Shown here one piece after another: positions 54,775 to 64,000 of a DNA stretch of 64,000 nt (its first letter is position 1; every line of letters begins with the position of its first letter). The DNA is taken from positions 2,565,705-2,629,704 of the forward strand of contig NZ_MINL01000001.1 of NCBI RefSeq assembly GCF_001882345.1. The letters are read 5' to 3'. A program made the position numbers and the translations under genes. The stretch is from Halomonas sp. QHL1 (GTDB taxonomy: Bacteria > Pseudomonadota > Gammaproteobacteria > Pseudomonadales > Halomonadaceae). The notes under the pieces are model-generated. The model ran no database searches, was not told the origin of the DNA, and worked only from the letters and a program-made list of their open reading frames with translations.

Positions 54775-54803
54775 GCTTAACGTCCTTTAAACGTCTGGCT
54801 AGT

Positions 54804-57005
54804 CTACTGATATTTGTAGGTACCGTATCCGTAATAACCTGACGCGCCTCTTGAGGATATCTTAACGCCGTTCAAAATCGCACCCTGTATCTCTATGCCG
54901 CTGCCTTCTAACCGTTTCTTGGCCATTTGTATTTCACGAACTGAGTTCTGATCGAATCTAGTTACTAGCAGTGTAGTGCCACAATGCTTACCTGCTACAC
55001 AGGCATCGGTTACAGCGAGTACCGGCGGAGTATCAACAATGACCATGTCGTACATAGTGCTTAAATCTTCTAACACTAGTTCAAAACCTGTCCGCATTAG
55101 AAGTTCAGAAGGGTTATTAGCGGCGACACCGCGAGTAATGACATCATATTGAGGTATACCCGTTGACTTAATAATATCTTCAAGTGTTAGTTCGTCACTA
55201 AGCAACTCAACCAGCCCGCCGGTGCTAGTTTGGCCAAAAGCATGATGCAAATTACCTTTGCGAAGATCGGCATCAATAATCAGCACTTTTTTACCTGCCA
55301 TGGCCGAAATGGCACCTAAATTGATACTAATAAAACTTTTACCTACACCAGGACTGGGTCCAGTTAGCATAATGCGATTATTGCGCCCATCCATCATTGT
55401 AAAATGTAAACTAGTACGTAAACCACGTAATGACTCAAGGGATAGATCCATGGGATCTTTCTGTGCAAGTACACCGCTCACCACACTTTTTGAAGATTTT
55501 TGGCCTCGCCGTTTCAGCTCTCGGTTGAGTTTGCGCTGTGCTGAAGACTGCGGCACCGTGGCATAGACGGTTAGGCCCGCGCTTTCAATTTGTTCTGGTG
55601 ACTCAATGCCCCGCTTCAGCAACTCCTTCAGTACGATATAACCGATAATCAGAAGTATGCCTAAAATGGTGTAGAGTAAAAAAATTCGCACTACATTAGG
55701 AGCAACTTGTCCATTAAGCACAGCACTATCAATGATTCGAATATTGCCGATAGTACCTGCACGGGCCACTTCTAGCTCTTGCACTTTGTTTAAAATATTA
55801 ACGTATATCGCTTGAGTCACCTCTACATCCCGGGTGCGCCTCAGTACTTCTTGCTGGGCGGCAGGCAGTTCGTTAACCCTGGCATTGAGTTCTTGTAAGT
55901 CCCTTTCAATCTGACGCCGCTGACGTAGTAGCGCCTGATAATTGGGGTGGCTAGATGTGAAACGCTGGGCTAGCTCAGCTTCCTGGAACTCTAACTCGTC
56001 AAGGCGCGTATCCAGCTCTATATAACGCTGGATAGCTGCCTGAGCCTCGCTGCTGAGGTCTACACTGTCCAAATTGGCACGGTAATCGTTAAGATTTTGC
56101 TCCGCTAAATCGAGCTGCTCCCGCAGTTCAGGGGCCTGTCTTTGCAGAAATTGTAAGCTTTGCTGTGCCTGCTCAGACTGGCGTTCGATATTCTGGGTTA
56201 AGAAAGTCTGCGCTACGGCGTCCAGGCTTCGGGTAATTTCATTAGGATCGTCGCCAAACATCATTAAGCGGATCATACCGGTTGTCGTACCCGCTCCGCC
56301 CACTTCAGCTACTTGCAGACGGCTTGCAATGCCACCAATTGCCGACGTCCTGTGCTGTCGTGTCAACACGTACTGCGCGCCTTCAGTTGCATCAAAGCTT
56401 TCAATGGTGAGCTCAAGCTCACCATCTAAGAAAACCTCAGGTTGACCAATGGTGCCCGTTTCTCCACGGCTATCACCCTGCATTATGTAGTAGGTGTCGC
56501 TAGGCCCACGCTCTACCACAAAGCTCCGACCCCTGCTGCTGTCCTGGGTGTTAAAACGAGCTACGTTAATGCTTTCGTTACCCCATATATGCGGATAACC
56601 ATTCATAAAGTCAGGGCGAGGTATGCCTTGACGTAATACAAAATTACCAATCAAAGGTAATTCAACGGGTGAAATGATGAGATCACTGCCCACTCGATCG
56701 ACTACTTGGCCAAGCACCATTCGAGACTGCAGGATCTGTAGCTCTGCCGACGTATTGAACTCTTCTGATCCTACCCCTGTGACATTATCAACGTTGCCAA
56801 ACGGGCTTACAGTACTGCGTCGTTCAACTTGCACCAGTGCATCAGCACGATAAATAGGCGTTGCCAGCATGCCATGCACAATACCTATAAAAGCGAACAA
56901 GGCGGTGACGCCAATAATTAGCCACTTTTTGCGAAAAAGCGCGCCAAACAATCGGCTGAGATCTATCGTTTCTTCAGGAGGGCTATTCTGTGCTGCATCT
57001 GGCAT
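54804..57005 (-). CDS. wzc: Polysaccharide co-polymerase and tyrosine autokinase Wzc
   Basis: This 733-residue inner-membrane protein controls chain length and export. It has a transmembrane helix at about 30-50, a large periplasmic coiled-coil domain (about 260-400), a second transmembrane helix (VVRIFLLYTILGILLIIGYIVL, about 438-459) and a cytoplasmic BY-kinase domain with Walker A GPSPGVGKS (about 549-557), VLIIDADLRKG and VIVDTPPVL. The tail ends with a tyrosine cluster (GYYGYGTYKY) that is autophosphorylated in the family. It is dephosphorylated by the neighbouring Wzb. Confidence 0.95.
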   Translation of the reverse strand: MPDAAQNSPPEETIDLSRLFGALFRKKWLIIGVTALFAFIGIVHGMLATPIYRADALVQVERRSTVSPFGNVDNVTGVGSEEFNTSAELQILQSRMVLGQVVDRVGSDLIISPVELPLIGNFVLRQGIPRPDFMNGYPHIWGNESINVARFNTQDSSRGRSFVVERGPSDTYYIMQGDSRGETGTIGQPEVFLDGELELTIESFDATEGAQYVLTRQHRTSAIGGIASRLQVAEVGGAGTTTGMIRLMMFGDDPNEITRSLDAVAQTFLTQNIERQSEQAQQSLQFLQRQAPELREQLDLAEQNLNDYRANLDSVDLSSEAQAAIQRYIELDTRLDELEFQEAELAQRFTSSHPNYQALLRQRRQIERDLQELNARVNELPAAQQEVLRRTRDVEVTQAIYVNILNKVQELEVARAGTIGNIRIIDSAVLNGQVAPNVVRIFLLYTILGILLIIGYIVLKELLKRGIESPEQIESAGLTVYATVPQSSAQRKLNRELKRRGQKSSKSVVSGVLAQKDPMDLSLESLRGLRTSLHFTMMDGRNNRIMLTGPSPGVGKSFISINLGAISAMAGKKVLIIDADLRKGNLHHAFGQTSTGGLVELLSDELTLEDIIKSTGIPQYDVITRGVAANNPSELLMRTGFELVLEDLSTMYDMVIVDTPPVLAVTDACVAGKHCGTTLLVTRFDQNSVREIQMAKKRLEGSGIEIQGAILNGVKISSRGASGYYGYGTYKYQ

Positions 57006-57083
57006 TGGCTCTATCGCTACACGCTTGGGTACACACCTTATGGGGTGTATGAAAATGGATAAATAAAAAAAGCTCTAAATTAC

Positions 57084-57551
57084 TTACCACACGCTTGTAC
57101 TACCGGTGTTTTTAAGCTTTTCTCGCCAGGTGATACTTGCAGATTTTATTGCCTCATAAACAAACTGGCAGACCTCATCACTCCGTTGATAAGGGTCTGG
57201 AATATCTCGTTCATTGATTGGCTTATCAGTTCGCCACATACCAAACAATAACGTTTTCCCCAACATCTCTGGCCACGAGCGGGCTATCAGCTGTCTTTGC
57301 TTGGCACTCATTACCAGCACAAGATCAGCTTCAGCAAGTAATTGACGATCCACTTGTCGCGCCTGGTGCTGGCTAAGGTCGTAACCATCTGCTTTAGCAA
57401 GCGCCGCCATTCGCTGTTCTGCGCCCCCTTTCCCCGCACCTAGGCCTGCCGACACTACTTCGATGTCGCCCCCCCCCTGCTGCAACATGGCTGCAGCAAC
57501 CGGGCTTCTACAAATATTGCCGGTACACACCACAAGGATACGTTTTGTCAT
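57084..57551 (-). CDS. wzb: Low-molecular-weight protein tyrosine phosphatase Wzb
   Basis: This 155-residue phosphatase has the C-x5-R loop VCTGNICRSP (Cys9, Arg15) and the catalytic Asp in DIPDPYQRSDEVCQFV. It removes phosphate from the Wzc tyrosine tail, which cycles assembly and export. Its ATG follows the wza stop by one base, so it is tightly coupled to wza. Confidence 0.95.
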   Translation of the reverse strand: MTKRILVVCTGNICRSPVAAAMLQQGGGDIEVVSAGLGAGKGGAEQRMAALAKADGYDLSQHQARQVDRQLLAEADLVLVMSAKQRQLIARSWPEMLGKTLLFGMWRTDKPINERDIPDPYQRSDEVCQFVYEAIKSASITWREKLKNTGSTSVW

Positions 57552-57552
57552 A

Positions 57553-58671
57553 TTAAAGAAGGTCGTTTAAACCATCACTGCTATTACCCAAATCACCTGG
57601 CAAGTTAATTGAAGGTAAAAGAAGACTCACTACACGGTTCCAGCGGGCTATCGGAGCGGTGGTTACATAGACCACATCTTTCGGCTCTAACTGAAAATTG
57701 CTTGCCATTGCAAAGGCAATTGCATTGCTAATATCTAGCTGATAGACAGTCGCAAGTTTTGCAGCGCCAGGCTCATTACGACGTAGCACAAAGATACCGG
57801 AAGGCTCAGCGGTTTGTTCATTGATACCCCCCGCACGCGATAAGGCATCGGTTAGTGATAGGCGCTCACGATTCATACGTAAATTACCGGGCGAACGCAC
57901 TTGGCCCAACATAGCCACACCTTGATTGTCGGCACTAGGCACATGCAAAAGATCGCCATCACGTAACAAACGATTTTGACGTTGATCCCCTTCGCTTAGC
58001 AGGGAAAAGAGAGACAGACGCTCCTCTGTGCCATCGCGGAACAAAAGCATTTCATGCCAAAAAGCGTTCTCTGTCGGCCCGCCTACTTCATTCACAGCAT
58101 CGAGTATCGTAAGTGGCACATTTGTTACTGGCACCGATCCAGGCGAAGCAACTGCCCCAGTGACATGGAAGCGCTTAGAATTAAATGCAGCTATAAATAC
58201 GTCTATCTGCGGTTCCGTTAAGAAGCTTGAAAGACCCCGTGTGAGTTGAAGGCGAATCTCTTCTGTGGTTTTCCCCGCGACATTCACCCGTCCTATGAAG
58301 GGATAAAAAATAGTGCCATCTGAACGCACTATGTTGCCAGCCTCGACAGCGCTACGCTCGCCACCTGTGGGAATGGTCAGCTCTGGGTGGTCGTAAACCA
58401 CAATACTGAGTACATCGCCTGCTCCCACTGTATATTCATAATCTGCAAGCTCGGCACGCAGCTCTTCAGTAACCGGATGAACCCGCCTCTCCTGGGATTC
58501 CTGCGCCCATACTAATTCTGGCGTGATAGGCAGAATATCAACTATCTGGGTTAGATCTGGCGGTTCTGGAGCCTCGTAATTAATATGGCCGCCCGGCGAT
58601 AAAGAACAGCCAGCTATTAGCAAGGCAATCGAAGCCACAACTAGAAAACGAACAATAATTAGCTTTCTCAT
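57553..58671 (-). CDS. wza: Outer-membrane polysaccharide export lipoprotein Wza
   Basis: This 372-residue lipoprotein forms the octameric outer-membrane channel for the polymer. It shows a signal peptide with lipobox LIAGC (Cys22), the export domain YTVGAGDVLSIVVYDHPELT (about 82-101), the SLBB-like repeats (FHVTGAVASPGSVPV and GVAMLGQVRSPGNLRM) and a C-terminal amphipathic region ending the chain. First gene of the ops-led transcript; the ops element is 120 bases upstream. Confidence 0.95.
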   Translation of the reverse strand: MRKLIIVRFLVVASIALLIAGCSLSPGGHINYEAPEPPDLTQIVDILPITPELVWAQESQERRVHPVTEELRAELADYEYTVGAGDVLSIVVYDHPELTIPTGGERSAVEAGNIVRSDGTIFYPFIGRVNVAGKTTEEIRLQLTRGLSSFLTEPQIDVFIAAFNSKRFHVTGAVASPGSVPVTNVPLTILDAVNEVGGPTENAFWHEMLLFRDGTEERLSLFSLLSEGDQRQNRLLRDGDLLHVPSADNQGVAMLGQVRSPGNLRMNRERLSLTDALSRAGGINEQTAEPSGIFVLRRNEPGAAKLATVYQLDISNAIAFAMASNFQLEPKDVVYVTTAPIARWNRVVSLLLPSINLPGDLGNSSDGLNDLL

Positions 58672-59022
58672 GACAACGATTACCTAAGCGGATTTGAATA
58701 AAAAACGCTGCCTGATCTTAGTCCTAGGCTCAGCACTCGGCCTGTTTTATCTTGTATTGCTAACTTTAGCTATGTCCTGAAATTTTTAGACACGCTACCG
58801 CCCCGAGATACTAAGGGCGCATCTCGAAGCCGGATAATCTAATATCTATTTTTCAGTGTAAGTTAATCCACGCTAAAAAATAGCCGCAGCAAGCTTCAAA
58901 TAAGGCAAAGCTTTTACAAAATTACTTATTCAGGACTACATTTTTCATCAACTAAGCACTAATGCAATCTGTTATTGTTAATAGTTATGGCTGAACACTA
59001 CTCGTTAGTATCATCTTATTCA
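58672..59022. other. Promoter/leader region of the wza operon
   Basis: This 351-base AT-rich spacer contains the ops element; otherwise no gene is seen. By analogy with E. coli capsule loci, the main promoter should lie between about 58805 and 59022. No convincing -35/-10 pair could be chosen by eye. Confidence 0.5.
58791..58802 (-). promoter_or_regulatory. JUMPstart/ops element (RfaH recruitment site)
   Basis: Read on the minus strand this is GGCGGTAGCGTG, within GGGGCGGTAGCGTG, the exact ops core of JUMPstart sequences that recruit RfaH to long polysaccharide operons. It lies 120 bases before wza in the expected orientation. Confidence 0.85.
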
Positions 59023-61077
59023 TTAACGTTGACTTGTCCCCACCACAGTCTGGCTAACACTGCTTGTTACACTGTAGTCAGCGGTGCTTTCAGAACGGAA
59101 AGGAGTAGGCGATTTTGTTACGACATGAGGGATGCCACCAGCGGCCAACCATAAATGATCCACAATCCCTGACTGCGGTTGGTAAGCTGCAGGTGCATCA
59201 ATGAGGATTTCACGTATTTTAATAGCATTCTGACTCTTGCAAGCAGCTTCTAAATGAGTCAGTAAAGGCTCAAGCTCGATCCAAGGCAAACAGTCTTCTG
59301 AAGCCGTCATTATTCTAGGATGCCGCGTTTTCTTTGCACTGCCCGTTGCTAGCAATTCTTCATATAACTTTTCGCCTGGGCGCAACCCAGTAAAGCAAAT
59401 AGTAATTTCACCTTTTTTATCAACTGGTTCTTCTATTTTCCCATCGCCAGCTTTTTTTCCATCACCAGAAGCGGAAACAAAGCGATAGCTCAATCCCGAC
59501 AGTTTCACCATGCTCGTTGCAAGCTCTACAATCTTAACGGGCTTGCCCATATCCAGAACAAATACATCGCCTCCAGTCGCCATACCACTAGCTTGAATCA
59601 CAAGCTGGGCAGCTTCAGGAATGGTCATGAAGTAACGGGTAATATCTGGGTGTGTAACGGTGATCGGGCCGCCTTTCTCAATTTGTTTTAGAAAAAGAGG
59701 AACGACTGAACCTGATGAACCCAACACGTTGCCAAAACGTACCATTGAAAAACGTGTAATAGTTTGTTCAGCAGCATATGCCTGGCAAACTAACTCTGCT
59801 ATGCGCTTACTAGCACCCATTACATTCGTTGGCCGTACTGCTTTATCTGTAGAGACCAACACAAACGATTCCACGCCTTCTTTAACCGCTGCCTTAGCAA
59901 CTTCCATAGTACCAAAGACGTTATTTAAAACCCCCTCGGCGGGATTAAACTCAACCAACGGGACATGCTTGTACGCTGCAGCATGATAAATAGTATCGAT
60001 TTCAAACGTACGAATTAGACGGGAAATAACATCGCCATTACGCACAGAGGCAAGCGCTGGCTTAATATCAACATCAAGATTTTCGCACTCAATTAAACGC
60101 GCAAGGTCTTGATCGATCCGATACAACGAGTATTCAGATGAATCGACGATAATTAACCGCTTTGGGAGCAAGCGAATAATTTGACGACATAGTTCGCTAC
60201 CAATTGAACCTCCAGCGCCAGTCACCATGACCGATTTATGCGTAATGTTAGCACCCATTAATGTCGGATCCGGGGGCACAGGGTCACGACCTAATAGATC
60301 CTCAATACGAACATCGTGCAGCTCATTAAATTTTGCTTTACCCGAAACAATGTCATCCATATCAGGAATTGTTTGTACCGGTATCGATAAAGGCCCAATA
60401 GACTTAATAATCTCTTGACGCCTTGCCCTCGTCGCTTCTGGAATAGCCAACAAAAACTTTTCCACCCCGAAATATTCGATTAATTTTGGGGTCGATGCTG
60501 GGCTGTAAACTCTTAAACCCTGCACAAAAGTACCTTGAAGCAGAGGGTCATAATCGACAAAGCCGATAGGTTCGTAATCGCGTCCATTGCGAAGAGAAAC
60601 TACCAGCTGATGCCCAGCCGCACCGGCGCCATAAATGAGCACACGGGTTTTTTGTAGCTGCTGCCCACGCTGATACATTAGCCGCAATGCCAAACGTACG
60701 CCGCCAATGGTAATAAATGCCAACATTGTATAAATGAAAGGGACAGACCTTGGCACTGGCAGGTTCAGTACCATGCTGACAATGTATAGCGTTAATGCCG
60801 AACACAAGACACCTGCTGACAGCGCTTGCAGAGCTGTAACGCCCATATAGCGCACGATGGAGCGATAAAAACCTAAGCGCATAAAAATAAACAAGCTGAC
60901 AGGAATCATGACGGGTAGAGCAAGCCATACCGAATCATCAGACAAAAAAGTTAACGAACCTAACCTCAAGAGCATTGCCAGCAAAAAGCTAACAACGATC
61001 AAAAAGGTATCGACGAAGAGCTGGATCACCTGCTTTCTACGTCTTGTCAGCCCAAAAAGCTTTTTAATGGCAAACAT
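59023..61077 (-). CDS. WbpM/CapD-like membrane nucleotide-sugar 4,6-dehydratase
   Basis: This 684-residue protein has four N-terminal transmembrane segments (about 15-140), a first Rossmann fold (VLIYGAGAAGHQLV, about 148) and a second catalytic fold with GAGGSIGSELCRQI (about 285) and VSTDKAVRPTNVMGASKR (Asp-Lys active-site pair near 408). This is the architecture of WbpM/FlaA1-type UDP-GlcNAc 4,6-dehydratases that start synthesis of 6-deoxy HexNAc sugars such as QuiNAc or FucNAc. The catalytic position has SxDK rather than Ser-Tyr-Lys, as in WbpM. A C-terminal tail of about 60 residues is Ser/Thr-rich. Upstream of the ops-led operon. Confidence 0.88.
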   Translation of the reverse strand: MFAIKKLFGLTRRRKQVIQLFVDTFLIVVSFLLAMLLRLGSLTFLSDDSVWLALPVMIPVSLFIFMRLGFYRSIVRYMGVTALQALSAGVLCSALTLYIVSMVLNLPVPRSVPFIYTMLAFITIGGVRLALRLMYQRGQQLQKTRVLIYGAGAAGHQLVVSLRNGRDYEPIGFVDYDPLLQGTFVQGLRVYSPASTPKLIEYFGVEKFLLAIPEATRARRQEIIKSIGPLSIPVQTIPDMDDIVSGKAKFNELHDVRIEDLLGRDPVPPDPTLMGANITHKSVMVTGAGGSIGSELCRQIIRLLPKRLIIVDSSEYSLYRIDQDLARLIECENLDVDIKPALASVRNGDVISRLIRTFEIDTIYHAAAYKHVPLVEFNPAEGVLNNVFGTMEVAKAAVKEGVESFVLVSTDKAVRPTNVMGASKRIAELVCQAYAAEQTITRFSMVRFGNVLGSSGSVVPLFLKQIEKGGPITVTHPDITRYFMTIPEAAQLVIQASGMATGGDVFVLDMGKPVKIVELATSMVKLSGLSYRFVSASGDGKKAGDGKIEEPVDKKGEITICFTGLRPGEKLYEELLATGSAKKTRHPRIMTASEDCLPWIELEPLLTHLEAACKSQNAIKIREILIDAPAAYQPQSGIVDHLWLAAGGIPHVVTKSPTPFRSESTADYSVTSSVSQTVVGTSQR

Positions 61078-61734
61078 TTAGCTGCTTCCCTGTATTGGCC
61101 ACCTATAACTTGCCAACACCTAAAAGACTAAAATTGAAAAACCCGTCTGACTCTTCTACCAACCCCCAGTTGCAGCTGGCCCAAAGCTATATCCGTAAAG
61201 CTTAAATTGCCTCAACTTATTGAGAACAAAACTAATAATTTCTACTGCATGTTTAACGCCAACGATTCCTTTCATTCCACCTTTGCGGTTTCGACATTTT
61301 TTGTTGCTTGTTCAAGTCAACTAGAACACTACTTCACAGTTCCTTACATTAATAACCCTGTAAAGCGTGAACATACTTAAGGTAAATAATCGTGGAGTAT
61401 CAAAAAATCCAACCCTTTCCTGGAAAAACTGTATTTTGAGCATATTTAATGAAGTTAATCATGCGTCAGATTAATTTAAACAACCTAAAAGCATAATTAA
61501 ATTTCTACACCCCTAAGCTACACTTCGTAACATTTAGGGCGATATTTCTATAACAACAAGGTAGGCTGCTTGCTTAAGCGAAGTAAAAGTCGACATTTCT
61601 TTTGCGCGGCCTCTTAATGCATTGCGATCAATGCATTGCAATATAAGGGCCGTGAGATCGAGGCACGCGCATAGGTGATGGGAAGGGAACCGGGAAAGAA
61701 ACAGACGCTACAATTTAAGCTAACGCCTACCCCG
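61078..61734. other. Long non-coding spacer upstream of the WbpM-like gene
   Basis: No gene is seen in these 657 AT-rich bases. It must contain the promoter for the minus-strand dehydratase gene. A direct repeat AATGCATTGC occurs at 61616-61625 and 61630-61639. Confidence 0.45.
61616..61639. repeat. Tandem AATGCATTGC repeat
   Basis: Two copies of AATGCATTGC with a 14-base period in the non-coding spacer before the polysaccharide locus; a possible regulator site, with nothing to identify the protein. Confidence 0.5.
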
Positions 61735-62721
61735 CTACATCACTCTTGGTGGTTTGCCGATTTGATCGACAAATCCATCCAAGGCATGAAATAAAACGTG
61801 GCGAATGGGTGCCGCTTCATTGACTAAGTGGTGGCGTGCCTCGGGATGACGATGAATTTCAGCGTTGGGGAATTTATCAGTCAAAATCGCTAAATTCCAT
61901 TCCCAGTCGACGGTTACGTCCTGTTCGCCCTGTAAAATCAGCGTAGGTAATTGACTGGGGTCCTGCGCCAGTAGTCGCGGCATCCAGCGGCGCATAGCGC
62001 TCACCCAGGCAACGCTCAAGCGCTCAGGCTGTAGCGGGTCACCCTCACGTAGAAACTCGGTGAACTGCTCGTCGGTAGAGTTGGGGCGATATTTACGCGG
62101 CAGCTCTTTTACAAACGGGCTGGCAATTAAATGTAGCCAGCTCGTTTGGTTCCAGCCCCAAGGGCGCACCAAGGGAGCCAACAGCACTAGGCCGGACCAA
62201 CCGGCAGCCTCACGGCGGGTGAGCGCATCGGTGGCCAGAATCGCCCCACCGGTGCTCTGGCCCACGCCCAGCCACGGCGCAGGTGCCATGCCTTGGCTCT
62301 TTAGGGTGTTCTGCAAATGGGTCAGGCAGTGCTGATAATCAGCGAAATCTTCTATTTCCGCCCGCGCTCCGCTGGAGAGGCCGTGGCCGGGAAGATCCCA
62401 CAGCACCACTCGCCAACCTTTAGCCAGCAGTCGTTCAAGCAAATGGCGATATAAACCCATATGATCGAAATAGCCGTGTACCACAAAAGCGGTGCCCACC
62501 GGCCGCGGCGGGCTCCACACCTGGCACCAAAGCGCAAAGCGACCCGTATCGATAAAGCCTGCATGCACTTCACTGGTATCTAACAGCAGTGCTTCTAAGC
62601 CATAGTGGTGGAAATAGCCTTGCATAGCATCGGCCAATATTTCCCCGGGCATCAGACGGCTAAGGGCGGTATCGCCCGAGGTGTGGCGAAACAAGCCTTC
62701 CAGATGTTGGAAATCACGCAT
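61735..62721 (-). CDS. Alpha/beta hydrolase (serine aminopeptidase S33/monoacylglycerol lipase type)
   Basis: This 328-residue cytoplasmic hydrolase has FVVHGYFDHMGLYRHLL, LWDLPGHGLSSGARAEIEDF and the nucleophile elbow GVGQSTGGA (Ser156), followed by LILQGEQDVTVDWE (Asp) and EARHHLVNEAA (His), a full catalytic triad. It resembles lysophospholipases/monoacylglycerol lipases. ATG 62721 has GGAG eight bases upstream; the longer 62775 start is less likely. It is divergent from glcB and not obviously linked to the polysaccharide genes. Confidence 0.85.
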   Translation of the reverse strand: MRDFQHLEGLFRHTSGDTALSRLMPGEILADAMQGYFHHYGLEALLLDTSEVHAGFIDTGRFALWCQVWSPPRPVGTAFVVHGYFDHMGLYRHLLERLLAKGWRVVLWDLPGHGLSSGARAEIEDFADYQHCLTHLQNTLKSQGMAPAPWLGVGQSTGGAILATDALTRREAAGWSGLVLLAPLVRPWGWNQTSWLHLIASPFVKELPRKYRPNSTDEQFTEFLREGDPLQPERLSVAWVSAMRRWMPRLLAQDPSQLPTLILQGEQDVTVDWEWNLAILTDKFPNAEIHRHPEARHHLVNEAAPIRHVLFHALDGFVDQIGKPPRVM

Positions 62722-62937
62722 CGTTGTTTCTCCATAACGCCATTTTCCGTGGCCTAGGCGCGACAGAAGGGTCACGCTCCCAAACCCTAATCCCTAGTCA
62801 TTTGGTCGAGCATTTTACCGCATTAAGGTCTACGCTGTTTACATGCCCGGGCAGGTGTGGAATTATTTTCCATAAATACATTCTACTCTGACCGTGGCAA
62901 ACACATTACCCACGGGCATCCTCACAGGAGAAACCCC

Positions 62938-64000
62938 ATGAGCGAGCGTATCACGCGCCACCGTTTACAAGTGGCAGCCGATTTAGATCGTTTTATAAAT
63001 GAGCAGGCGCTACCGGGAACAGGTGTTGATGAAAACGCCTTTTGGGCCGGTGTGGATGCCCTGTTTCACGATTTGACACCTAAAAACCGTCAATTGCTGG
63101 AAGAGCGCGACACGCTGCAAGAGAAACTTGATGCGTGGCACCGTGAAAACCCCGGCCCAGTTACCGATATGCCGGGATACCGCCGCTTCTTGAAAGAGGT
63201 CGGCTACTTGGCTGAAGCTCCGGCTAACGTCAAAGCAACCACTGCCAACGTTGACCGTGAAGTAGCCGTTCAGGCAGGCCCGCAGCTGGTTGTACCGGTG
63301 AGCAACGCACGCTATGCGCTGAATGCGGCTAACGCGCGCTGGGGCAGCCTTTACGACGCCCTGTACGGCACCGATGCGATTTCCGAAGAGGATGGCGCAG
63401 AAAAAGGCACCAGCTTCAACCCGAAACGTGGTGCCAAAGTGATCGCCTACGCCCGCGGCGTGCTTGACCGCGCAGCCCCACTGGCGACTGGCTCGCACCG
63501 TGATGCGGTGAAATACGCCATTCGTGATGAGCACTTGGTGGTGTCGCTGGAAGGTGGACGTGAGACGGGTCTTAAGGATTCCGGCAAGCTGATTGGTTTT
63601 ACCGGTGAAGCGGCCAAACCCGACGCGATTCTGTTGGGTAACAACGGCCTGCACCTGGAAATCCAGATCGATCCCAACGACTCTATCGGCAAAACCGATC
63701 CGGCTGGCGTAAAAGACGTCGTGGTGGAAGCAGCCCTGACCGCCATCATGGATTGCGAAGACTCCGTTGCCGCCGTGGATTCAGAAGACAAGATCGGTGT
63801 TTACAGCAACTGGCTGGGCCTGATGAAGGGCGATCTAGAAGAGAAGATCGAAAAAGGCGGCAAGACGTTTACCCGTAAACTTAACGCCGACCGCACCTGG
63901 CAGACCACCGATGGCGGTAGCGTGACGCTGCCCGGTCGTTCGCTGATGTTCGTGCGGAATGTGGGTCACTTAATGACCACACCGGCGATTTTGGATGAGA
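62938..64000 (+). CDS. glcB: Malate synthase G, N-terminal part
   Basis: The window ends inside this gene; 354 codons are present of a family usually about 720-730 residues. The sequence [79 protein letters not shown] and [17 protein letters not shown] is that of GlcB, which condenses glyoxylate with acetyl-CoA to malate in the glyoxylate/glycolate pathway. AGGAG lies seven bases before the ATG. A long open frame on the opposite strand (63010-63654) is a shadow of this gene. Confidence 0.95.
   Translation, partial: MSERITRHRLQVAADLDRFINEQALPGTGVDENAFWAGVDALFHDLTPKNRQLLEERDTLQEKLDAWHRENPGPVTDMPGYRRFLKEVGYLAEAPANVKATTANVDREVAVQAGPQLVVPVSNARYALNAANARWGSLYDALYGTDAISEEDGAEKGTSFNPKRGAKVIAYARGVLDRAAPLATGSHRDAVKYAIRDEHLVVSLEGGRETGLKDSGKLIGFTGEAAKPDAILLGNNGLHLEIQIDPNDSIGKTDPAGVKDVVVEAALTAIMDCEDSVAAVDSEDKIGVYSNWLGLMKGDLEEKIEKGGKTFTRKLNADRTWQTTDGGSVTLPGRSLMFVRNVGHLMTTPAILDE

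Noticed and set aside
63010..63654. 214-codon minus-strand open frame
   Set aside because: It is antisense to malate synthase G, whose plus-strand frame is clearly conserved.

Overview
The window is chromosomal DNA of a gammaproteobacterium, most likely a Halomonas-type (Halomonadaceae) organism. That is an inference from gene content and protein style: acidic proteins, a LysR/ferredoxin-NADP reductase pair of the FinR-Fpr type, UbiK, ComM and malate synthase G. No rRNA or tRNA gene is present to confirm it. The core genes look moderately GC-rich. Two stretches are clearly AT-richer: a mobile element at 16220-22766 and the central glycosyltransferase block at about 41.5-50.2 kb.

Layout. 1-3.6 kb: the end of a phosphonate/phosphite-type ABC uptake operon (phnD-phnC-phnE-phnE) and a host-attachment-family gene. 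3.7-7.5 kb: a chemoreceptor and a divergent finR/fpr pair. 7.5-9.9 kb: an ammonium-uptake locus in which amtB is bracketed by two PII genes, with a sigma-54-like promoter in front. 10.1-15.1 kb: ubiK, then an iron-siderophore group (AraC regulator, TonB receptor, binding protein) with Fur-box-like sites. 15.3-23.3 kb: comM, split by a 6.5-kb integrated element. The element carries a large serine recombinase, a KfrA-like regulator, a ColE1-style mobilization module (mobC, mobA with mobB and mobD nested inside it), a lipoprotein gene, a RepL-like protein and an iteron-like origin region. Removing the element restores the comM reading frame exactly.

23.3-35.4 kb is the most unusual region: a lasso-peptide (RiPP) cluster of the kinase-containing type. 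It has two paralogous 47-residue precursors, an asparagine-synthetase-like cyclase, an RRE (PqqD-like) protein, a transglutaminase-like leader protease, an HPr-kinase-like protein, an ABC exporter and a nucleotidyltransferase. Directly upstream of the cyclase, and translationally coupled to it, is a CobS/CobT-like AAA+ ATPase and von Willebrand (VWA) pair. No CobN or cobalamin gene is nearby. Both precursors end in Gly-Ser, so the terminal serine is a plausible kinase target, as in paeninodin.

35.6-61.1 kb is a Wzy-type capsule/exopolysaccharide locus, all on the minus strand: a WbpM/CapD-like dehydratase, then a JUMPstart/ops element, wza-wzb-wzc, UDP-glucuronate epimerase, ugd, an ABC flippase-like protein, glycosyltransferases, a sulfotransferase, a Wzy-like protein, an initiating sugar transferase, an aldolase-family gene, a hydroxyacid dehydrogenase, galE and a TviB-like dehydrogenase. 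No Wzx flippase is seen, so the ABC protein may replace it. The predicted polymer is acidic (uronic acids) and possibly sulfated. The window ends with an alpha/beta hydrolase (minus) and the start of glcB (plus).
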